From DATMXP01 sp964460935 (lineage in GTDB: Bacteria; Acidobacteriota; Terriglobia; Terriglobales; Acidobacteriaceae), in NCBI GenBank assembly GCA_964460935.1, contig CAYWSM010000412.1:1-19208 (forward strand): DNA of 19,208 bases, written 5' to 3'. The position numbers and the translations under genes were made by a program. The notes beneath the pieces are model-generated. The model saw only the letters and a list, made by a program, of their open reading frames with translations, searched no databases and was not told where the DNA came from. Shown in pieces: positions 1 to 5,758 of the stretch; position 1 is the stretch's first letter; each line of letters starts with the position of its first letter.

Positions 1-52
1 CATACACAAACCGTAGTTTCTCTTCCATTACACTGCTCTCGCACCATGGCAT
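1..52 (-). CDS. IS481-family transposase, N-terminal end (runs off left edge)
   Basis: Reading the minus strand from the ATG at 52-50 gives MPWCESSVMEEKLRFVY before the window ends. A start of the form M-P-W-x-E-x-S-x-M followed by a short FV-containing helix is characteristic of IS481-family transposases, which continue with a helix-turn-helix and a DDE integrase core; those parts lie outside the window. The reading frame is open to the edge. Two near-identical 20-bp repeats directly upstream (90-134) fit the terminal repeats of such an element. No strong Shine-Dalgarno sequence is seen close to the ATG. Whether the element is intact cannot be judged. The assignment rests on 17 residues plus context, so it is likely rather than certain. 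Confidence 0.62.
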   Translation of the reverse strand, partial: MPWCESSVMEEKLRFVY

Positions 53-89
53 GTGCGTGCTTGTACACCCACCTGCCTTCTCTCGCAGT

Positions 90-134
90 GTCAGGAATGT
101 CTTCGGTCTAATCTGTCAGGCATGTCTCCGGTCT
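90..134. repeat. Two tandem 20-bp repeats, probable terminal repeats of the IS481 element
   Basis: GTCAGGAATGTCTTCGGTCT at 90-109 is repeated at 115-134 with two mismatches, a 25-bp period. The pair lies just upstream of the transposase start at 52, where the terminal inverted repeat of an IS481-type element is expected. The element boundary is therefore probably near 135-140. The partner end and any target-site duplication are outside the window. Repeat structure is seen directly; the role as a transposon end is inference. Confidence 0.55.
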
Positions 135-138
135 GTAC

Positions 139-394
139 CTCGCGATTGGCCCCCTCCCCCCAGTGTCCTAAGTTCGACAAAACAGACGAGTTATTTGTCG
201 TAATTGAAAGCAAAGAACTTAGTCTTGTGCAGATGATTGGCCGTCCCGCAAAAAACTACTTCTACCCTCCTATTGTTAAGTATGCACTCCGCGGGAGGAA
301 ACCATGCCAAAAACGCCAACTTTATATTTTCTTTCTAACAAGCAGGTTAGGTGCGATTTGGGACGTAACTCGGCCTTGACAAGTTCAGGCTGGG
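139..394. other. Intergenic region with no supported gene
   Basis: This stretch lies between the probable IS481 end and the stop codon of the alpha/beta hydrolase. It is less GC-rich than its neighbours. It holds a strong ribosome-binding-site-like GGGAGG (294-299) a few bases before an ATG at 304. That reading frame soon runs antisense into the hydrolase gene, and its product after about 30 residues looks like a shadow. It may be the orphan start of a gene lost by rearrangement. No terminator or RNA gene was recognised. Confidence 0.4.
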
Positions 395-1180
395 TTAGCG
401 GCCGAGGAATTCTCGCAGCAACCGATGTACCTCTTCCGGTTGCTCAAAGGGCGAGTAGTGTCCCGCTTTGGGAATCCGGCGAAAAACGCTGCCGCGGATG
501 GCACGGTGCATCATTTCCATCTCGAGAGGAGGAGTGGGTCCGTCCTCTTCGCCGCACAAGACGAGGGTTGGAACGTCGATTGTGGCCAGAGTGGCATTGG
601 AATCCGGACGATCAGCCATTCCCCGTTGGACTGCGGCAATTCCTGCCGGAGAGGCTTTCATCATCATGCGCTTAGCTTCGGCGACTTTGTCGGGCCGGTT
701 GCGGTGGGTACTTTCACCAAGAAGCTTGGGTAGCTGGGCGTCGATGAACGGCTCGGTACCGCGATTGAGCACGTCATCGGCGGCAGCGAGGCGAGCCTTG
801 CGCGCTTCGTCTGAATCGGCACTGCCCTTGGTATCGACGAGGATGACGCCCGAAATACGCTGCCGGTACCGGCGCCAGAACTCGAAGAAAATGTAGCCAC
901 CGATGGAGTTGCCGGCATAAATCGTCTTAGTGATCTTTAGCTCGTCGAGTAGTCGACGGACGTCTTCGGCATGCTTGCCCATCGTGGCAGGACCTTCGCC
1001 GGGAGAAGAGTCGCCAAGTCCACGGACGTCCATGAGGATGACGCGATAGCGGGTAGCAAGCATTTCGGCGACGGACGACCAAACCCCGTGGTGGGCCGGG
1101 AAAGGGTGGATCAGCAGGATGTCGGGTCCTGAACCGTGGAGTTCGTAGTAGATTTCGGCGTCGCCGCTGCGCAATTGCAT
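395..1180 (-). CDS. Alpha/beta hydrolase fold protein
   Basis: The 261-residue product is a complete single-domain alpha/beta hydrolase. The nucleophile elbow is G-N-S-I-G-G with Ser92. The oxyanion-loop region is the HPFPAHHGVW segment near residue 25, followed by DVRGLGDSS around residue 51. An acidic residue in GEEDGPTP and the C-terminal His in AGHYSPFEQPEEV complete the triad. There is no signal peptide, so it is probably cytoplasmic. Length and motif order match small esterase, haloperoxidase-like or 3-oxoadipate-enol-lactonase-like enzymes, but the substrate cannot be read from sequence. No Shine-Dalgarno sequence precedes the ATG; a TAAACT hexamer six bases upstream suggests a leaderless message. 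Behind its start lies the REP/RAYT island. Confidence 0.9.
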   Translation of the reverse strand: MQLRSGDAEIYYELHGSGPDILLIHPFPAHHGVWSSVAEMLATRYRVILMDVRGLGDSSPGEGPATMGKHAEDVRRLLDELKITKTIYAGNSIGGYIFFEFWRRYRQRISGVILVDTKGSADSDEARKARLAAADDVLNRGTEPFIDAQLPKLLGESTHRNRPDKVAEAKRMMMKASPAGIAAVQRGMADRPDSNATLATIDVPTLVLCGEEDGPTPPLEMEMMHRAIRGSVFRRIPKAGHYSPFEQPEEVHRLLREFLGR

Positions 1181-1186
1181 GCGAAA

Positions 1187-1192
1187 AGTTTA
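1187..1192 (-). promoter_or_regulatory. Possible -10 hexamer of a leaderless hydrolase transcript
   Basis: On the minus strand TAAACT ends six bases before the hydrolase ATG, and no Shine-Dalgarno sequence is present. This spacing would place transcription start at or next to the start codon. It matches the TATAAT consensus at only four of six positions and no good -35 box is seen. Confidence 0.25.
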
Positions 1193-1199
1193 GCGCAAG

Positions 1200-1366
1200 T
1201 AGTGTCGCCCCCTCCGGGGCTCGAGAGGTGCGCGGACACGTCCCCCAGCGCTCGCGCGCTGGGCTGCACAACGTAATGCCGCTCCGCGCCTGGCGGAAGT
1301 TCGAATTGAACTTGGGACCCCAGCGCTCGCGCGCTGGGCTGCACGACGTAGCGCCGCTTCGCGGCT
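1200..1366 (+). repeat. REP doublet, copy A of a ~167-bp direct repeat
   Basis: The segment contains two copies of the 20-bp palindrome CCCAGCGCTCGCGCGCTGGG (8-bp stems, 4-base loop) at 1244-1263 and 1319-1338. Each is followed by CTGCAC and a second smaller GC hairpin. In the second unit GTAG (1348-1351) is followed one base later by the GCCGC/GCGGC hairpin (1353-1365). GTAG next to a palindrome is the known architecture of REP sequences mobilised by RAYT transposases. The whole segment, including a CTCCGGGGCTCG lead-in, recurs in the same orientation at 1894-2060 with roughly one change per eight bases. Confidence 0.85.
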
Positions 1367-1386
1367 AGTTCGAATCCGGGGCTGGA

Positions 1387-1436
1387 TACCGAACGCTCAC
1401 GCGTTGACTGCACTGCGCAGCGCCGCTCCGGCTGCT
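1387..1436 (+). repeat. Degenerate REP unit
   Basis: This segment resembles the REP unit of the flanking doublets (AACGCTCACGCGTT palindrome, then CTGCACTGCGCAGCGCCGCTC), but several stem positions have changed. It lies directly after copy A in the same orientation. It looks like an older, eroding third unit. Confidence 0.6.
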
Positions 1437-1536
1437 AATAGAAGATGACGTGCAGCGGTTCCGGGTTTGGGAAAAATATTCGATGTTATTGGCGTGCATA
1501 ACGCGCAATATCGATACCGTTACATGCCCGCGGTGT

Positions 1537-1600
1537 GTAGGATTTTGAGCGCCGAAGGCGCGCTGACGCTGTGTAGCCCAGCGCGCCAGCGCTGGGTCGA
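1537..1600 (-). repeat. REP unit in inverted orientation, upstream of the RAYT pseudogene
   Basis: Reading left to right: a GTAG tetranucleotide (1537-1540), a hairpin AGCGCC-GAA-GGCGC around 1548-1560, a second GTAG (1573-1576), and immediately after it the palindrome CCCAGCGCGCCAGCGCTGGG (1577-1596). The reverse complement lines up with the REP units at 1244, 1319, 1938 and 2012. It is thus an opposite-orientation copy lying between the gene start and copy A. Oppositely oriented REPs on either side of a RAYT gene are the usual arrangement of these elements. Confidence 0.75.
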
Positions 1601-1636
1601 TCGCGAATAAATTGATCAAGCCCCAGAGGGCGCGAC

Positions 1637-1893
1637 ATGGGCCATTCGTACACCCGCAATTTCATTCATCTGACGTTCAGCACAAAAGGAAGACGGAAAT
1701 TGATCACACCGGAATACCAGTTGCGGTTATGGAAATATCTCGCGACGGTGGCACAGGGAAAATCACGTGGAGGTTCTCGCGGCGGGTGGTGTGGAGGACC
1801 ATGTTCAACAACGACAGGAACTCCTCTTCAAACGTATGCTTCTTATGATGCTAACGATATGGGGTCGATTACGATCCGAAGTTTGCGTTGTGA
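1637..1893 (+). pseudogene. REP-associated tyrosine transposase (RAYT, IS200/IS605-like), decayed
   Basis: The N-terminus reads MGHSYTRNFIHLTFSTKGRR and continues with KLITPEYQLRLWKYL in the frame starting at 1637, a typical RAYT (Y1_Tnp) start. From about 1767 the homology continues one frame over, with GGVEDHV at the place of the HUH metal-binding motif. From about 1852 a third frame gives YGVDYDPKFAL and a stop at 1891-1893, the usual RAYT C-terminal ending. HUH and C-terminal sequence are almost adjacent, so roughly half the protein, including the catalytic Tyr helix, is deleted, and there are at least two frame changes. The remnant cannot transpose itself. Flanking REPs in both orientations support the identification. 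Confidence 0.82.
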
Positions 1894-2060
1894 TAGTGCC
1901 GCCCCTCCGGGGCTCGAAATGTGCGCGGACACGTTACCCCAGCGCTCGCGCGCTGGGCTGCACTGCGTAGCGCCGCTCTGCGGCTGGCGGAAGCTGAGTT
2001 GAACTCGGGACCCCAGCGCTCACGCGCTGGGCTGCACTGCGTAACGCCGCTCCGCGGCTG
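1894..2060 (+). repeat. REP doublet, copy B of the ~167-bp direct repeat
   Basis: Second copy of the segment at 1200-1366. It starts one base after the stop codon of the RAYT remnant with TAGTGCCGCCCCTCCGGGGC. The two main palindromes are at 1938-1957 and 2012-2031. In the first unit GTAG (1967-1970) is followed by GCCGC-TCT-GCGGC (1972-1984); in the second the tetranucleotide reads GTAA and the hairpin is 2046-2058. The two copies plus the material between them form a ~860-bp unit (1200-2060). Confidence 0.85.
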
Positions 2061-2110
2061 GAGCGGAGTAACGGTTCAGCCTGCGATCGTCGGCGCAAAT
2101 CTGAAGTCGC

Positions 2111-2434
2111 CTAGGTTCCCTGTTGCTGCTGAATGGTTGCCGGGTGTGGAACCATGATGTATTCCGGTTCTTCGGGAATGACGATCCAGGCGACCAGGTA
2201 TGCCACCAGTGCCAGCGGCACCGTCATGATGACAGCAAGAATCCAGAGGACGCGTATGACTGCCACATCGATATCGAAATAACGAGCGAATGCGGCACAG
2301 ACCCCACCAACTTTCCGGTCGATACGTGGACGTTCCAGCCGTTTGAAAGCACTTGCCCCCACTACTACTCGCCCACAGTAGGCGCACAATCTTGCGTCGT
2401 CCTGGATGCACTTTCCACAGTAATTGCAGAACAT
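2111..2434 (-). CDS. Zinc-ribbon plus PspC-domain membrane protein
   Basis: The chosen start (ATG 2434-2432) has GGAGG about seven bases upstream and gives 107 residues starting MFCNYCGKCIQDDARLCAYC. An upstream in-frame start would add 41 residues before the ribosome-binding site and is less likely. Residues 1-21 form a zinc ribbon with Cys3, Cys6, Cys17 and Cys20. Residues ~32-88 are a PspC domain (RPRIDRKVGGVCAAFARYF, then one or two hydrophobic helices ending WIVIPEEP). PspC domains occur in phage-shock and envelope-stress membrane proteins. Ribbon-PspC fusions are common in acidobacteria, and their role is not well established. The gene is transcribed away from the PEP-CTERM gene; no psp partner is nearby. 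Confidence 0.88.
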   Translation of the reverse strand: MFCNYCGKCIQDDARLCAYCGRVVVGASAFKRLERPRIDRKVGGVCAAFARYFDIDVAVIRVLWILAVIMTVPLALVAYLVAWIVIPEEPEYIMVPHPATIQQQQGT

Positions 2435-2607
2435 AACCGGGCCTCCAGCCTTACCCCTGATGATGATACGACGAAGCAGGCGAAAAGGTTTCATGGGCCG
2501 AATTGATTTCCTGGTTCGGCCGGAAAGTATCTGGCAGAAACCGGCCGGCAAGCACATATATATGGGAATCTGTTAACGCGCCCGATAGGAAATAGATTGG
2601 AGACAAA

Positions 2608-2625
2608 GCTGCAAACTTTTGCAGC
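2608..2625. promoter_or_regulatory. Perfect 18-bp palindrome in the divergent intergenic region
   Basis: GCTGCAAACTTTTGCAGC has 8-bp arms with a 2-bp centre. It lies in the 304-bp gap between the divergently transcribed PspC-domain gene and the PEP-CTERM gene, about 113 bases before the latter's start. Flanking GGAGA (2599-2603) and TCTCC (2633-2637) extend the symmetry imperfectly. It could be an operator for a dimeric regulator or a hairpin in the leader RNA. No match to a known regulator site is claimed. Confidence 0.4.
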
Positions 2626-2738
2626 AGTCTTCTCTCCTAGATCACATAAACATAGATTTTCTCTTTCCACACGATGGGCACTAACGTGCACTGAGGCTCT
2701 TAATCCCATCTCGGTGTTCGTCGTAAGGAGGCGAACTC

Positions 2739-3383
2739 ATGAAGAAAACCCTTAGCATTTTGCTTGTGAGTCTTGTTGCAGTGTGCGTCACTGCCCTACC
2801 TGCGGCGGCGGACACTGCCTACAGCAACCTCGGGAATCCTCCGTCTTATAACTGTTGTTCGGGTTGGACGGTTGGAGGAATCAATTCACCTGTGGGTCTG
2901 GTTCGCAATGGCGAACAATTTACCTCATTAGTTAGCGGTAATGTGAACCAGATTGATGTGGGCCTGGGCTGGGTACTGGGAACCGATGCTGCAACGATAA
3001 GTCTCTGGACAAGCGTGAATGACTTGCCCGGAACCGAATTGGGGAGCTGGGCTGTCAGCAACATGCCAACATTTGGCTCTACCACCAACATCCTGACCAC
3101 TGTTACCGGTATTACGGGCGTATCGATCACCGCCGGCACGCAGTATTTCCTGGTGATCGAAGCGGCCGATGATGCCTGGGAAGCGTGGAATGAGAACACT
3201 CAGGGGGACGTCGGGCTTCTGATACAGGACTCGGGAAGCGGCTGGAACCAGTTCTACGGAAGTAACCTGGGTGCGTTCGATGTCCTGACCGGAACGGCGA
3301 CGCCCGAACCGGGCAGCCTCACGCTGTTGGGCGCTGGGCTGTTGGGTCTCAGCGGACTGATTCGTCGTAGAGTCCGTCCATAA
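2739..3383 (+). CDS. PEP-CTERM sorting domain protein (choice-of-anchor-type)
   Basis: The 214-residue product starts MKKTLSILLV with a signal peptide cleaved near residue 24 (PAAADT). It ends with the sorting signal A-T-PEP-G-S followed by a hydrophobic segment LTLLGAGLLGLSGL and an RRR-containing tail (PEP at 189-191). Such proteins are exported, cut by an exosortase at the PEP motif and anchored or released at the surface. The middle is a beta-rich region with SITAGTQYFLVIEA, similar in style to 'choice-of-anchor' domains; its ligand is unknown. AAGGAGG lies about ten bases before the ATG. A strong terminator follows at 3403. No exosortase gene is in the window, so the processing enzyme must be encoded elsewhere. 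Confidence 0.9.
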   Translation: MKKTLSILLVSLVAVCVTALPAAADTAYSNLGNPPSYNCCSGWTVGGINSPVGLVRNGEQFTSLVSGNVNQIDVGLGWVLGTDAATISLWTSVNDLPGTELGSWAVSNMPTFGSTTNILTTVTGITGVSITAGTQYFLVIEAADDAWEAWNENTQGDVGLLIQDSGSGWNQFYGSNLGAFDVLTGTATPEPGSLTLLGAGLLGLSGLIRRRVRP

Positions 3384-3402
3384 AGGAAGAAACATTTTAT
3401 TC

Positions 3403-3433
3403 AAGAGCCGCCCTTGGGGGGCGGCTCTTTTCG
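3403..3433 (+). terminator. Rho-independent terminator after the PEP-CTERM gene
   Basis: AAGAGCCGCCC (3403-3413) pairs with GGGCGGCTCTT (3419-3429) around a 5-base loop and is followed by a T-rich run TTTCG. It lies 20 bases after the stop codon. The A-rich sequence on the left side means it could also serve the convergent TPR gene on the minus strand. Confidence 0.85.
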
Positions 3434-3482
3434 TTTAGTTGAAGACACCTCGGACAGGCCCTTTCAACCCAATAACTTTGAC

Positions 3483-4748
3483 CTACATCCGGAACGGTTC
3501 CTTCAGGTGCTTGCGAGCTAGATCCGCACGGGGAGAATCATTCTCGTCGGCGGCTAACACGGCTTTGTAGCACTTCACGGCGTCTTCGCGCTTCTGGAGG
3601 GCGTCGTACATCTCGCCCTGGCCGAGGGTTGCGCGCAGCTTTAGATCGGGATCGGCTTTAGGGTATCCCTGAACTTTTTCATACGAAGCGGCGGCATCGA
3701 CGAAATTGTGCTGGCCACGCAGGGCCTCTCCGAGTCCGTACCAAGCCATCTCGATGTGAGCGCCGGCGGGAAAGAATCCAGCATCGGCTTGCTTCAGCAA
3801 TTTGCGATACGTGGTAATCGCTTCGGCTCCGCTGCCGGAGGCGTTATAGAGATTCGCAAGCTCAAGATCGAGCAGGAAATTCTTCGGATAGCTCTCCGAC
3901 AATCCGTTGACGATCTCAACCGCCTCTTTGTAGCGCTGCTCGCGCCGGAGGAAAAGCGCCAGAGCGATTTTCGCGTCAACGCTGGCTTCACCGCCACCGT
4001 TCGCAGCTTCGTAGAGGTATTGAATTCCCTTTTCGCGGCTGCCACTTAATCCGACAATCGACGCCGCCACTTTCACCGCCCAAGGCACGCTGCCAATGAC
4101 GTAATTGTGCATGCCGACAACCATCTTTGCGTCGGTGTAGTTAGGATCGAGTTGGAGTACGTGTTCGTGGTCGTGCCGTGCGCCGACAGCGCTTCGCAGC
4201 GCGGAAAACCACGCCTTGTCAACGAGCGCCATCCACGTGGATTTCAGACCGCGAGTGGAGCCACGTGAGTACAGGGCATCGACATCGTCAGGATTTTTCT
4301 TCAACCTATCGTCTTCGAGTTGCAGCGCCCGATCCGTGAGTTCCTTGACCTGGTCGCGGATCTTCGGATCGGTCGGAAACTGCTTGCTGTGCAGGAATCC
4401 CTCTTTGGCGTATAGCTCGCTATCGAGAGCTCCGATGCGATACATCTCCTTGAACATGATGCCAGTGAGGAGGTGATTCACCGCGAATGGATCATCGGGG
4501 TGAGCCTCAAGCGCACTTTCGAACTCCTTGATCGCCGGGTCGTACTCGGCGTTGTAGAAGTATTCGAATCCGGCCTTGGTATGAGGATCGCTGAGGTGAT
4601 AGTGCGTGATTTGTTGCGGTATGACTTGGACTTTCTTGGCCGGCTTCTTGGATGCGAATGCTGGTGGAATGCCAAATATAAGGAGCAGACAAAACAGAAC
4701 GGAAAGCGCGACCCGCGAGGACAGGCCGCTACTACTATAGGGTTTCAT
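3483..4748 (-). CDS. Secreted/periplasmic tetratricopeptide-repeat protein
   Basis: The 421-residue product has an N-terminal export signal (hydrophobic VALSVLFCLLLIFGIPPAFA, residues ~13-32), then a Lys-rich linker. TPR-like helices follow from about residue 55, for example AGFEYFYNAEYDPAIKEFES and, near the C-terminus, AAASYEKVQGYPKAD and DAVKCYKAVLAADENDSPRA. TPR arrays mediate protein-protein contacts; no enzymatic motif is visible. The central part (YTDAKMVVGMHNYVIGSVPW) resembles uncharacterised acidobacterial proteins of this layout. The start is the only good one before the signal peptide and has a poor Shine-Dalgarno sequence. The gene converges on the PEP-CTERM gene and diverges from the small HTH gene at 4833. 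Confidence 0.87.
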   Translation of the reverse strand: MKPYSSSGLSSRVALSVLFCLLLIFGIPPAFASKKPAKKVQVIPQQITHYHLSDPHTKAGFEYFYNAEYDPAIKEFESALEAHPDDPFAVNHLLTGIMFKEMYRIGALDSELYAKEGFLHSKQFPTDPKIRDQVKELTDRALQLEDDRLKKNPDDVDALYSRGSTRGLKSTWMALVDKAWFSALRSAVGARHDHEHVLQLDPNYTDAKMVVGMHNYVIGSVPWAVKVAASIVGLSGSREKGIQYLYEAANGGGEASVDAKIALALFLRREQRYKEAVEIVNGLSESYPKNFLLDLELANLYNASGSGAEAITTYRKLLKQADAGFFPAGAHIEMAWYGLGEALRGQHNFVDAAASYEKVQGYPKADPDLKLRATLGQGEMYDALQKREDAVKCYKAVLAADENDSPRADLARKHLKEPFRM

Positions 4749-4832
4749 AAATGTGAGTACCCCAGAAGTTTACCCGATACTCCCCCGCTGGTGAAACGGG
4801 TACAAACCTTATTGTCCGCGGGAGGCGGAACA

Positions 4833-5063
4833 ATGCGCATCGCCAAGGATCGTGAAATCGATTGCTACACCGAAACCGAAGCGGCACACATGCTCGGTAT
4901 TTCGATTATTCGTCTCCACAAGCTACTCGACGAATATATCTTTAATGATGGATCTACTCGACCTCCGGACCTGCAGTTGCGTTCGTCCGACATTGTTCTA
5001 TTAGCCTTCTGGAACCGCTCGACTGAAAACCCCAAGGTCCTGCGCATGCCACGGCGGAGTTGA
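4833..5063 (+). CDS. Small helix-turn-helix (MerR/excisionase-like) DNA-binding protein
   Basis: I chose the ATG at 4833 because GGGAGG sits just before it (GGGAGGCGGAACA); the longer open frame upstream is antisense to the TPR gene. The 76-residue product contains CYTETEAAHMLGISIIRLHK, the layout of a winged HTH_17/MerR N-terminal helix-turn-helix: T-x-x-E-A-A-x-x-L-G-I-S. An acidic-aromatic segment and a basic end RMPRRS follow. There is no effector domain, so it is probably a stand-alone DNA-binding protein, or possibly a protein-partner adaptor. It diverges from the TPR gene at 4748 across 84 bp, so that gene is a possible target. The function is unproven. Confidence 0.72.
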   Translation: MRIAKDREIDCYTETEAAHMLGISIIRLHKLLDEYIFNDGSTRPPDLQLRSSDIVLLAFWNRSTENPKVLRMPRRS

Positions 5064-5256
5064 ACCAGGCAGGACGGCGGCGCAAATCTCTCCCCCGGTT
5101 ACTCGCCAAAATTGCGGAAATTGAGTAAATCTTTCCGCTACCGGTCTCCATCTGAGATGCCAGTTTCTACGCGAAGCCCTTGATTTAAGCGGCTTTGTGG
5201 GCCTTAGGGCTTTGGACTGCCAGTTGCGATGGCAAGGGTACAAGGAGTGCGCAGTC

Positions 5257-5688
5257 ATGGAGCAGGTGGCCGACAAAGTTCAGCAGGAGTATTGGCGTCC
5301 GGTGGTCGCAGCCGGGAAACGCGAGGCCGGTCCGGCGGCCGTTCGCTCGCAAGTTGAAGTTTGCGAAAGTTGCGGCACCGAGTTTGTGATGGGAGCCCGT
5401 TTCTGCCACGTCTGTGGCGGCGGGCGTCAGGCAGTGGCCTCGGAGACGCCGCGGTGGATGGAGATCCTCGATTTTCACCAGATCCGGCATGCTCTCGGAC
5501 TCTCAACGGGGTCCATGGTCGCTTTCATCTTCGGACTGGTGGCCGTCGTCGCTGCCGTATCGGTTGGCTTTATCTATAGCGCGAACACACTCGTGGACTG
5601 GCAGGCAGTCCAGACATGGCGCATCGAGTGGATGCTGGCGGCCATCGTGGCGTTCACAGCGGGAGTTCTGCTGAAGAAGCCTGAGTAG
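5257..5688 (+). CDS. Zinc-ribbon, two-transmembrane-helix protein of unknown function
   Basis: The ATG at 5257 is preceded by AAGGAG nine bases upstream and gives 143 residues. A zinc ribbon is formed by Cys36, Cys39, Cys50 and Cys53 (CESCG ... FCHVCGG). Two hydrophobic helices follow, at about 86-107 and 126-140, ending in KKPE, so the ribbon and the short tail probably share the cytoplasmic side. No enzymatic motif is seen. The design resembles many small acidobacterial zinc-ribbon membrane proteins, including the PspC fusion at 2111. The gene is monocistronic: a strong terminator follows 20 bases after the stop. Confidence 0.8.
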   Translation: MEQVADKVQQEYWRPVVAAGKREAGPAAVRSQVEVCESCGTEFVMGARFCHVCGGGRQAVASETPRWMEILDFHQIRHALGLSTGSMVAFIFGLVAVVAAVSVGFIYSANTLVDWQAVQTWRIEWMLAAIVAFTAGVLLKKPE

Positions 5689-5708
5689 TCTGAAAGTTTT
5701 GGAATTGG

Positions 5709-5737
5709 AAAAGCCTCTCGCAGTCGAGAGGCTTTTT
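5709..5737 (+). terminator. Rho-independent terminator
   Basis: AAAAGCCTCTCG (5709-5720) pairs with CGAGAGGCTTTT (5725-5736) around the loop CAGT and is followed by T. The stem is perfect. The A-run/T-run symmetry means it can act in both directions, also ending the convergent DUF5666 gene whose stop codon is at 5759. Confidence 0.92.
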
Positions 5738-5758
5738 GCTTGCCGATCCAAAATTTGA

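Noticed and set aside
1111..1619. Open frames on the minus strand across the REP area
   Set aside because: They consist of translated palindromes (repeated VQPSARALG segments) and match no protein; the DNA repeats explain them.
1200..2060. CRISPR array
   Set aside because: Repeats are palindromic, irregularly spaced and in two orientations, with no unique equal-length spacers and no cas genes.
2525..2550. Sigma-54 promoter upstream of the PEP-CTERM gene (TGGCA ... GGCAAG)
   Set aside because: The GG-to-GC spacing is off and the TTGC element is missing.
3708..4049. Plus-strand frame inside the TPR gene
   Set aside because: Antisense shadow of the TPR protein; no ribosome-binding site and no recognisable fold.
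4473..4832. Upstream extension of the small HTH gene
   Set aside because: Antisense to the TPR gene and precedes a strong ribosome-binding site at the ATG 4833.
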